A DNA stretch of 64,000 nt from Nematostella vectensis (lineage: Eukaryota > Cnidaria > Anthozoa > Actiniaria > Edwardsiidae): NCBI RefSeq assembly GCF_932526225.1, contig NC_064048.1, forward strand, positions 583,340-647,339, read 5' to 3'. Positions 35,601 to 46,502 of this stretch are shown here, in pieces. A model generated the notes under the pieces. It did not search any database, was not told the DNA's origin, and saw only the letters and a list, made by a program, of their open reading frames with translations. A program made the position numbers and the translations under genes. Position 1 is the first letter of the stretch. Each line of letters starts with the position of its first letter.

Positions 35601-38600
35601 TGAGAGTCAATGAGAAGGTACAGCATACATTATGGGGGTGCACAAGAAATGAGAGTCAATGAGAAGGTACAGCATACATTATAGGGGGTGCACAAGAGAT
35701 GAGAGTCAATGAGAAGGTACAGCATACATTATAGGGGGCGCACAAGAGATGAGAGTCAATGAGAAGGTACAGCATACATTATAAGGGGTGCACAAGAGAT
35801 GAGAGTCAATGAGAAGGTACAGCATACATTATAGGGGGTGCACAAGAGATGAGAGTCAATGAGAAGGTACAGCATACATTATAGGGGGTGCACAAGAGAT
35901 AAGAGTCAATGAGAAGGTACAGCATACATTATAGGGGGTGCACAAGAGATTAGAGTCAATGAGAAGGTACAGCATACATTATAGGGGGTGCACAAGAGAT
36001 GAGAGTCAATGAGAAGGTACAGCTTTCAGTATAGGGGGTGCACAAGAGATGAGAGTCAATGAGAAGGTACAGCATACATTATGGGGGTGCACAAGAGATG
36101 AGAGTTAATGAGAAGGTACAGCATACATTATAGGGGGTACACAAGAGATGAGAGTCAATGAGAAGGTACAGCATACATTATAGTGTGTACACAAGAGATG
36201 AGAGTCAATGAGAAGGTACAGCATACATTATAGGGGGTGCACAAGAGATGAAAGTCAATGAGAAGGTACAGCATACATTATAGGGGGTACACAAGAGATG
36301 AGACTCAATGAGAAGGTACAGCATACATTATAGGGGGTACACAAGAGATGAGAGTCAATGAGAAGGTACAGCATACATTATAGGGGGTACACAAGAGATG
36401 AGAGTCAATGAGAAGGTACAGCATACATTATAGTGGGTGCACAAGAGATGAGAGTCAATGAGAAGGTACAGCATACATTATAGGGGGTGCACAAGAGATG
36501 AGAGTCAATGAGAAGGTACAGCATACATTATAGGGGGTGCACAAGAGATGAGAGTCAATGAGAAGGTACAGCATACATTATAGGGGGTGCACAAGAGATG
36601 AGAGTCGATGAGAAGGTACAGCATACATTATAGGGTGTACACAAGAGATGAGAGTCAATGAGAAGATACAGCATACATTATAGGGGGTGCACAAGAGATG
36701 AGAGTCAATGAGAAGGTACAGCATACATTATAGGGGGTGCACAAGAGATGAGAGTCAATGAGAAGGTACAGCATACATTATAGGGGGTGCACAAGAGATG
36801 AGAGTCAATGAGAAGGTACAGCATACATTATAGGGGGTGCACAAGAGATGAGAGTCAATGAGAAGGTACAGCTTTCAGTATAGGGGGTGCACAAGAGATG
36901 AGAGTCAATGAGAAGGTACAGCATACATTATAGGGGGTACACAAGAGATGAGAGTCAATGAGAAGGTACAGCATACATTATAGGGGGTGCACAAGAGATG
37001 AGAGTCAATGAGAAGGTACAGCATACATTATAGGGGGTACACAAGAGATGAGACTCAATGAGAAGGTACAGCATACATTATAGGGGGTACACAAGAGATG
37101 AGAGTCAATGAGAAGGTACAGCATACATTATAGGGGGTACACAAGAGATGAGAGTCAATGAGAAGGTACATCATACATTATAGGGGGTGCACAAGAGATG
37201 AGAGTCAATGAGAAGGTACAGCATACATTATAGGGGGTACACAAGAGATGAGAGTCAATGAGAAGGTACAGCTTTCAGTATAGGGGGTGCACAAGAGATG
37301 AGAGTCAATGAGAAGGTACAGCATACATTATAGGGGGTACACAAGAGATGAGAGTCAATGAGAAGGTACAGCTTACATTATAGGGGGTGCACAAGAGATG
37401 AGAGTCAATGAGAAGGTACAGCATACATTATAGGGGGTACACAAGAGATGAGAGTCAATGAGAAGGTACATCATAAATTATAGGGGGTGCACAAGAGATG
37501 AGAGTCAATGAGAAGGTACAGCATACATTATAGGGGGTACACAAGAGATGAGAGTCAATAAGAAGGTACAGCATACATTATAGGGGGTACACAAGAGATG
37601 AGAGTCAATGAGAAGGTACAGCTTACATTATAGGGGGTGCACAAGAGATGAGAGTCAATGAAAAGGTACAGCTTACATTATAGGGGGTACACAAGAGATT
37701 AGAGTCAATGAGAAGGTACAGCATACATTATAGGGGGTGCACAAGAGATTAGAGTCAATGAGAAGGTACAGCATACATTATAGGGGGTACACAAGAGATG
37801 AGAGTCAATGAGAAGGTACAGCATACATTATAGGGGGTGCACAAGAGATGAGAGTCAATGAGAAGGTACAGCATACATTATAGGGGGTACACAAGAGATG
37901 AGACTCAATGAGAAGGTACAGCATACATTATAGGGGGTACACAAGAGATGAGAGTCAATGAGAAGGTACAGCATACATTATAGGGGGTGCACAAGAGATG
38001 AGAGTCAATGAGAAGGTACAGCTTTCAGTATAGGGGGTGCACAAGAGATGAGAGTCAATGAGAAGGTACAGCATACATTATGGGGGTGCACAAGAGATGA
38101 GAGTTAATGAGAAGGTACAGCATACATTATAGGGGGTACACAAGAGATGAGAGTCAATGAGAAGGTACAGCATACATTATAGGGGGTACACAAGAGATGA
38201 GAGTCAATGAGAAGGTACATCATACATTATAGGGGGTGCACAAGAGATGAGAGTCAATGAGAAGGTACAGCATACATTATAGGGGGTACACAAGAGATGA
38301 GAGTCAATGAGAAGGTACAGCTTTCAGTATAGGGGGTGCACAAGAGATGAGAGTCAATGAGAAGGTACAGCATACATTATAGGGGGTACACAAGAGATGA
38401 GAGTCAATGAGAAGGTACAGCTTACATTATAGGGGGTGCACAAGAGATGAGAGTCAATGAGAAGGTACAGCATACATTATAGGGGGTACACAAGAGATGA
38501 GAGTCAATGAGAAGGTACATCATAAATTATAGGGGGTGCACAAGAGATGAGAGTCAATGAGAAGGTACAGCATACATTATAGGGGGTACACAAGAGATGA

Positions 38601-41600
38601 GAGTCAATAAGAAGGTACAGCATACATTATAGGGGGTACACAAGAGATGAGAGTCAATGAGAAGGTACAGCTTACATTATAGGGGGTGCACAAGAGATGA
38701 GAGTCAATGAAAAGGTACAGCTTACATTATAGGGGGTACACAAGAGATTAGAGTCAATGAGAAGGTACAGCATACATTATAGGGGGTGCACAAGAGATTA
38801 GAGTCAATGAGAAGGTACAGCATACATTATAGGGGGTACACAAGAGATGAGAGTCAATGAGAAGGTACAGCATACATTATAGGGGGTGCACAAGAGATGA
38901 GAGTCAATGAGAAGGTACAGCATACATTATAGGGGGTACACAAGAGATGAGACTCAATGAGAAGGTACAGCATACATTATAGGGGGTACACAAGAGATGA
39001 GAGTCAATGAGAAGGTACAGCATACATTATAGGGGGTGCACAAGAGATGAGAGTCAATGAGAAGGTACAGCTTTCAGTATAGGGGGTGCACAAGAGATGA
39101 GAGTCAATGAGAAGGTACAGCATACATTATGGGGGTGCACAAGAGATGAGAGTTAATGAGAAGGTACAGCATACATTATAGGGGGTACACAAGAGATGAG
39201 AGTCAATGAGAAGGTACAGCATACATTATAGTGTGTACACAAGAGATGAGAGTCAATGAGAAGGTACAGCATACATTATAGGGGGTGCACAAGAGATGAA
39301 AGTCAATGAGAAGGTACAGCATACATTATAGGGGGTACACAAGAGATGAGACTCAATGAGAAGGTACAGCATACATTATAGGGGGTACACAAGAGATGAG
39401 AGTCAATGAGAAGGTACAGCATACATTATAGGGGGTACACAAGAGATGAGAGTCAATGAGAAGGTACAGCATACATTATAGTGGGTGCACAAGAGATGAG
39501 AGTCAATGAGAAGGTACAGCATACATTATAGGGGGTGCACAAGAGATGAGAGTCAATGAGAAGGTACAGCATACATTATAGGGGGTGCACAAGAGATGAG
39601 AGTCAATGAGAAGGTACAGCATACATTATAGGGGGTGCACAAGAGATGAGAGTCAATGAGAAGGTACAGCATACATTATAGGGTGTACACAAGAGATGAG
39701 AGTCAATGAGAAGATACAGCATACATTATAGGGGGTGCACAAGAGATGAGAGTCAATGAGAAGGTACAGTATACATTATAGGGGGTGCACAAGAGATGAG
39801 AGTCAATGAGAAGGTACAGCATACATTATAGGGGGTGCACAAGAGATGAGAGTCAATGAGAAGGTACAGCATACATTATAGGGGGTGCACAAGAGATGAG
39901 AGTCAATGAGAAGGTACAGCTTTCAGTATAGGGGGTGCACAAGAGATGAGAGTCAATGAGAAGGTACAGCATACATTATAGGGGGTACACAAGAGATGAG
40001 AGTCAATGAGAAGGTACAGCATACATTATAGGGGGTGCACAAGAGATGAGAGTCAATGAGAAGGTACAGCATACATTATAGGGGGTACACAAGAGATGAG
40101 ACTCAATGAGAAGGTACAGCATACATTATAGGGGGTACACAAGAGATGAGAGTCAATGAGAAGGTACAGCATACATTATAGTGGGTACACAAGAGATGAG
40201 AGTCAATGAGAAGGTACATCATACATTATAGGGGGTGCACAAGAGATGAGAGTCAATGAGAAGGTACAGCATACATTATAGGGGGTACACAAGAGATGAG
40301 AGTCAATGAGAAGGTACAGCTTTCAGTATAGGGGGTGCACAAGAGATGAGAGTCAATGAGAAGGTACAGCATACATTATAGGGGGTACACAAGAGATGAG
40401 AGTCAATGAGAAGGTACAGCTTACATTATAGGGGGTGCACAAGAGATGAGAGTCAATGAGAAGGTACAGCATACATTATAGGGGGTACACAAGAGATGAG
40501 AGTCAATGAGAAGGTACATCATAAATTATAGGGGGTGCACAAGAGATGAGAGTCAATGAGAAGGTACAGCATACATTATAGGGGGTACACAAGAGATGAG
40601 AGTCAATAAGAAGGTACAGCATACATTATAGGGGGTACACAAGAGATGAGAGTCAATGAGAAGGTACAGCTTACATTATAGGGGGTGCACAAGAGATGAG
40701 AGTCAATGAAAAGGTACAGCTTACATTATAGGGGGTACACAAGAGATTAGAGTCAATGAGAAGGTACAGCATACATTATAGGGGGTGCACAAGAGATTAG
40801 AGTCAATGAGAAGGTACAGCATACATTATAGGGGGTACACAAGAGATGAGAGTCAATGAGAAGGTACAGCATACATTATAGGGGGTGCACAAGAGATGAG
40901 AGTCAATGAGAAGGTACAGCATACATTATAGGGGGTACACAAGAGATGAGACTCAATGAGAAGGTACAGCATACATTATAGGGGGTACACAAGAGATGAG
41001 AGTCAATGAGAAGGTACAGCATACATTATAGGGGGTACACAAGAGATGAGAGTCAATGAGAAGGTACATCATACATTATAGGGGGTGCACAAGAGATGAG
41101 AGTCAATGAGAAGGTACAGCATACATTATAGGGGGTACACAAGAGATGAGAGTCAATGAGAAGGTACAGCTTTCAGTATAGGGGGTGCACAAGAGATGAG
41201 AGTCAATGAGAAGGTACAGCATACATTATAGGGGGTGCACAAGAGATGAGAGTCAATGAGAAGGTACAGCTTACATTATAGGGGGTGCACAAGAGATGAG
41301 AGTCAATGAGAAGGTACAGCATACATTATAGGGGGTACACAAGAGATGAGAGTCAATGAGAAGGTACATCATACATTATAGGGGGTGCACAAGAGATGAG
41401 AGTCAATGAGAAGGTACAGCATACATTATAGGGGGTACACAAGAGATGAGAGTCAATAAGAAGGTACAGCATACATTATAGGGGGTACACAAGAGATGAG
41501 AGTCAATGAGAAGGTACAGCTTACATTATAGGGGGTGCACAAGAGATGAGAGTCAATGAGAAGGTACAGCTTACATTATAGGGGGTACACAAGAGATTAG

Positions 41601-43745
41601 AGTCAATGAGAAGGTACAGCATACATTATAGGGGGTGCACAAGAGATTAGAGTCAATGAGAAGGTACAGCATACATTATAGGGGGTGCACAAGAGATGAG
41701 AGTCAATGAGAAGGTACAGCTTACATTATAGGGGGTACACAAGAGATGAGAGTCAATGAGAAGGTACAGCATACATTATAGGGGGTGCACAAGAGATGAG
41801 AGTCAATGAGAAGGTACAGCATACATTATAGGGGGTGCACAAGAGATGAGAGTCAATGAGAAGGTACAGCATACATTGTAGGGGGTGCACAAGAGATGAG
41901 AGTCAATGAGATGGTACAGCATACATTATAGGGGGTGCACAAGAGATGAGAGTCAATGAGAAGGTACAGCCTACATTATAGGGGGTACACAAGAGATGAG
42001 AGTCAATGAGAAGGTACAGCATACATTATAGTGGGTGCACAAGAGATGAGAGTAGATGAGAAGGTACAGCATACATTATAGGGGGTACACAATAGATGAG
42101 AGTCAATGATAAGGTACAGCATACATTATAGTGGGTGCACAAGAGATGAGAGTCAATGAGAAGGTACAGCATACATTATAAGGGGTACACAAGAGATAAG
42201 AGTCAATGAGAAGGTACAGCATACATTATAGGGGGTACACAAGAGATTAGAGTCAAGAAGTGCAGACATTATGAGGGATGCACAATGAGTGAATGAACAT
42301 AATTTGTTGAGCTAAAATTCTAATAATAAATCACGAAATACTATAAATTTTCTGAGATGCTCCAGATCTGAACCTCGCTAAGTCGAGTGCTTTTTATTCT
42401 ATGACCTTCGTTAAGTCGAATGTTTCTTGTTCTAGGTATTTGATCTCTGCGGGCACGAGCGTCGTTGCCTGGTTTCGGCTCATAATCGATTCCTAGCCAA
42501 AAGTAACACCACCATTTGTCCAGGGCTATACAAGTACTTACAGGTCACCTATCGCTGCTCACAACACCCCAGGCTGTACACGGTAAGAGGGTAGAAAGAT
42601 AGGGAGGGAAACAAGGTATGTCTTATGAGGGCTCTTCAAGCTAAAAGTAAAAAAGGTAGGGAGGTTTGTACATGGAGAGTATATGAGGGCTGTACTCGGT
42701 AAAAGATTAAAAAGATTGGAAGGGTTTTATAAGGACAGTTTTGAGGGTCGTACACGGTGGGAAAAGGGAAGTATGGCTAGGGAGGGTTTATTAGGGCAAC
42801 ACAAAAAAATGGCAATTGGATGGAGGATAGGGAGGGGTTTTGAAGACATTTTATGGCTCTTCAACTCTCGTCTCGCAGCATTGCCCTCTACCGTGCAAGA
42901 ACCCACAGAAGTGCTTCCCAAGATGCACCGCGGACTGTTGTTCACCTAAAACGTGTCCGGCAAACTGTCCAGCCCACTGCTACCCTTCATGCGACAAACG
43001 CTGCTGCACCCCCCCAGCCCCCCCTCCCCCTCCCCCTCCAGCGAGGTGTCCAGCCGCCTGTCCGTCATACTGTACACCGCCCTGTACGGCGGAGTGCTGC
43101 TACGGCCAGCTTCAGCAGCAACAGATGCTCGAGTTCCAGAAGAAGGTAGATACGGGCTCTTGCCATTGATGATCATGTCTGTTTCACTCCTTTCATCTAA
43201 CCTGTAACAGCAGATAATCGAGAAACTTAGGAATTCTCAGGCTGCTAACAATTTTACCCTCCCCATTCATCTCAGTTTACTATAAACCTTCGGAACTTCT
43301 CTTATCGTTTTTTGATCACCCTCACTATAATTCCCCTTCATCATTGTTTTACTCCTCTGTATGCTTATCTTTTAATTCTTCCTCATTTTCCCATTTAATC
43401 CACATCACTAGCAAACAGCAGTGCATCTGTCACGTATCTAACTTTCAAAAAGTACAAAACAGCACCAGCATTACTGCGCCTGAACCATTTTATTCTTCCT
43501 CTAAGGTACAACAACAACAGGCAATGTACAACATGCAGCTTCGCCAACAGCAAGAGGCCAATTTAGCAGCGAGACGTTCACGCATCGCACATCCAATGCA
43601 GCAGTCCATTCCAGGGTACCAAAATTACCAGCGAAGCTCGTTTCCCCAGACTTCATACAATAACTACGCGAGAACTGTAAACTCCTGCCCAGGATTCTGT
43701 CGGATGTACTGCGCCACAGGGTGCCCACCACAGTGTTGTGCCTAA
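32669..43745 (+). CDS. Secreted SUEL-lectin protein with five minicollagen-type cysteine domains, 6 exons
   Basis: Exons: 32669-32735, 33214-33473, 33900-34220, 42436-42582, 42879-43145, 43506-43745; all GT-AG, phases consistent, about 433 residues. A signal peptide (LTVAGLLLFYACAVGAS) is followed by a Gln/Ala/Tyr-rich repeat segment to residue 109, a Pro-rich stretch, then cysteine domain 1 (CPSSCPTSCYPDCHAQCC, about 126-143). An SUEL lectin domain (about 155-255: TACEGHKLKLEC ... PGLYKYLQVTYRC) is split by an 8.2-kb intron. Exon 5 has a variant domain (267-286) and two further ones (291-308, 322-339) separated by seven prolines. The last exon is Gln-rich and ends in a fifth (CPGFCRMYCATGCPPQCC). 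The C-x3-C-x3-C-x3-C-x3-CC pattern is the minicollagen disulfide domain of nematocyst walls, so a capsule or tubule structural role is likely (inference). No Gly-X-Y collagen tract is present. Confidence 0.9.
34193..42262. repeat. 50-bp minisatellite duplicating an exon end and its splice donor
   Basis: About 160 copies of a 50-bp unit (a few are 49) fill the lectin gene's third intron. The founder copy is the real exon 3 end: caagagatgagagtcaatga and gaag|gtacag. Each unit repeats these coding bases and the GT donor, followed by catacattatag and gggggtgca. Read on from exon 3, TAG at 34236-34238 is in frame. A few units have gaagatacag and lose the donor GT (near 34271, 34471, 36665, 39714). 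Variants such as gctttcagta, tcataaatta and gagttaatg recur in the same order with shifts of about 1050 and 2000 bases, showing higher-order block duplication. Confidence 0.95.
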
Positions 43746-45488
43746 AGCGGATGATGAATTGCACTATCGAATATATTTCGAGAGATTAAATATACATGAG
43801 AATCAATGTGTTTCAGCCCGAAGTGCATTATGGGTAGCGTATCAGTGCATCTCTGAAAGCCATGTGAATGTTCACAGGTATATGAACAAGAATATTACAA
43901 CTTTCCAAGCCTGGATTTGTTTTATTTGCGACTTCATTTTTATTTGATACCCATGAAGCAATGCGGGCTAAGGCCAATTAATTCTCTTGGTGCATCACCT
44001 TTGAAATGGGTGTACTGCGGAAGTGAATAGCAATAACTCAGTCTATGAATACATTGTAAGTCATAAAAAGGCATATAAGCAATAACTTTTTATCTACATT
44101 CTTGAAGCAATCTTTGTTTTTTTTTTATTTGAATGCAAACAAGAGTCAAAGATGTAAGCTTGGACCATAAAGTGACGTATAACATTTCATAATGCTATAT
44201 TAGCCTCTCAATAATGAAAACATTTGAGAAAATATAAACTGTTTCGGTGAGATATTCGCTTTCTCTTAGTATCCTTATGCTTATATTTTCTGTAGATGCT
44301 ATAACAAAAATATGGTAATTATACGGTGATGATGACGTTGACATAGCAACTGTAACCCAGAGCAACCACGAGCACCGGCCATAACATTTAACGCGTTGTA
44401 AATACAAGAGTCTGTGTTGAACAAAAATATCAAATATACAAATAAATTTGATACATTTAGTTTCGAAATGATGGATTCTATTTCCTAGAATACAGTTGAA
44501 GGACCCTCAAATGGCTCTCACAAATTCATCCGCAATTTCAAAGCAGTGACGTTTGGCTTATGCTTATATTTTCTGTAGATGCTATAACAAAAATATGGTA
44601 ATCATACGGTGATGATGACGTTGACATAGCAACTGTAACCCAGAGCAACCACGAGCACCGGCCATAACATTTAACGCGTTGTAAATACAAGAGTCTGTGT
44701 TGAACAAAAATATCAAATATACAAATAAATTTGATACATTTAGTTTCGAAATGATGGATTCTATTTCGTAGAATACAGTTGAAGGACCCTCAAATGGCTC
44801 TCACAAATTCATCCGCAATTTCAAAGCAGTGACGTTTGGCTTAAACAAGTAACTTTCTATAAAGTGCCTCTATCGGCCTTCATTTTGTCAAAATATCAAG
44901 TGTAGGAAAGCATCCATTCTAATGAAATCAACTGAAAATCGGACGTTCTTATAAAAAAGTATGTTTTCTATATGGCTAGTGCTCGCTGATGACTTTGCTT
45001 TAGCGTAGGCGATGTTTGAAAGTCTATTGAGACACCCAGTTTAGCCAGTCTTTGCAAATTTTAGTTATGGGAACACACTTGAAAGGAAGCAGCTGCAATA
45101 AAAACTTGTTTTGTGATTTTTAAAAGGAAACTCAAATACCACGTCTTAATGTCGCTTTACGCGTGAAAAGGAAATGCCCGCTTTGCAACGCAATGAATAC
45201 ACTAGGCACGACTATGGCAGAATATGGGGGGAGACAGACCGATCGAAAGCGAGTTAGCGTGACGTGACGACTAGCGCGTGACGTAGCAACTGTAGTGTAA
45301 GCATATGACCTTTAGGCCTCACTCATCTCCCCTACACTCCGCGTGAAGGATCGGACGAGAGTATTGGCTGGTCCACAAACGCACAAGCACACCTTATAGC
45401 AAACAAACCCCGCTTGGGGAAGTCGTCAGACAGAACTAACCGCCACAAGATGCAGAATGCATCCCCCCAAGCGCAATAACACCGATGC
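43746..45488. other. Region between the lectin gene and the DIRS-type element
   Basis: It includes the 3' flank of the lectin gene, with a possible AATAAA near 44443, and a 283-bp tandem duplication described separately. From about 45240 to 45480 the base composition becomes richer in CG dinucleotides and may already be the 3' terminal region of the DIRS-type element, but no clear terminal repeat could be matched. No host gene is seen. Confidence 0.4.
44275..44843. repeat. Recent 283-bp tandem duplication
   Basis: Copies at about 44275-44557 and 44558-44843 differ at only a couple of positions (for example aattatacgg versus aatcatacgg). Each includes gatgatgacgttgacatagc and ends at gacgtttggctta. 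It is non-coding and very recent. Its function is unknown. Confidence 0.9.
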
Positions 45489-46502
45489 TTAAGTCAGAGT
45501 GACAGGCTGGACTATCGCCATTTTTGGTGCAGCAGTTAATAAAATGTTTTGTGGTGTACGTACGTAAAGCTGGTAGCAATCCGAGGACCAACGACCAAGC
45601 ACTTTGATAAGCCAGTCGGGCAGGCCTGCAGCGGCAGCGCAGCTTGCCGCCCCAATTCTAAATGAGTGCCCCTTTAAACTGCTATGAGGAAGGCCGCAAG
45701 CGCGTGCTGCGTCTCTAAGAATGCTAGAGACCAATGACCGAGTTAGGTATTTACCGGAACGAAACCGAAAAAGTGGTCCTGTTGTGTACCCACAGATGCG
45801 AACGAACTCTTGCATCGCGGACACGGCGCATAGGTCGCAACCGGAGCGTGCGATTGTCAAAACGGTGCCTTGCCTGAAAGGGTCGGTTTTGGATGCCTTA
45901 ATGACGACTTTCATGTAAAGCGGTGCTGAAGGGTTAGGGTGGAAATTTATGTCGACTGGAGATAAGTTATAAACTATGTCAAAGTTGCGTACGCCTGGGC
46001 AAGTAAACTCACTACAACGTAAAAAACCAAAAAAGGCAAGTGTGAATGCCGCCCAAATCATATGGAAATCATGTGCGCTTAGCCAGCTAAGCAAAACCGG
46101 ACGAATGGCTTTTAAGAGCTGTGGAGTTACGGGTTGACGAGCTGTTTTGTGCTGACCCTGCACCCGTAAAATGCCCCGCAAAACCTTGTTTAAAATTAGG
46201 CGACCCTGTATAGGGTCCTGGAATCCGTTTTCGATGTGCATGTTGCGAACGGCCGCCAAGTATGTGCGAATAGTACCGTGCTTTACTCTACGCGCGAGAA
46301 AGGTAACAAAATAGATAAGAGTACTCTCACTAGCTGGGAGAATGTCTCCGTGGCTGTCAAAAAGCCTATTCATGAGGCAGAAGTCAATGAACTGTTTCTC
46401 GCCTGCGTGATAAGTGCGTTTGGTGTTGATAGCAAGGGCCTTATCAGCGTAGTGTTTCACCTCGCGCGTTAGAGGGTCATTAGCGAAGGCGGGATGACAC
46501 AA
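45489..46502 (-). CDS. DIRS-type tyrosine recombinase
   Basis: 337 residues. An N-terminal core-binding part (about 1-125) with the TKRTYHAGEKQFIDFC segment is followed by the catalytic part. The active-site set is visible: Arg in GFLRCSEF (about 162), Lys in KASKTDPFRQG, His and Arg in GHSFRIGAA (279, 282), a GRW block (about 303-305) and Tyr in CYQLYVR (about 313). It would integrate circular double-stranded cDNA by recombination, as known for DIRS elements. Its start overlaps the end of the RT frame by 34 bases in another frame. There are no breaks. A host origin is unlikely given the RT partner. Confidence 0.93.
   Translation of the reverse strand: MCHPAFANDPLTREVKHYADKALAINTKRTYHAGEKQFIDFCLMNRLFDSHGDILPASESTLIYFVTFLARRVKHGTIRTYLAAVRNMHIENGFQDPIQGRLILNKVLRGILRVQGQHKTARQPVTPQLLKAIRPVLLSWLSAHDFHMIWAAFTLAFFGFLRCSEFTCPGVRNFDIVYNLSPVDINFHPNPSAPLYMKVVIKASKTDPFRQGTVLTIARSGCDLCAVSAMQEFVRICGYTTGPLFRFRSGKYLTRSLVSSILRDAARACGLPHSSLKGHSFRIGAASCAAAAGLPDWLIKVLGRWSSDCYQLYVRTPQNILLTAAPKMAIVQPVTLT

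Noticed and set aside
42683..42949. Open frame MRAVLGKRLKRLEG... in the lectin gene
   Set aside because: Spans intron 4 and the wrong frame of exon 5; the correct frame gives the cysteine domains.
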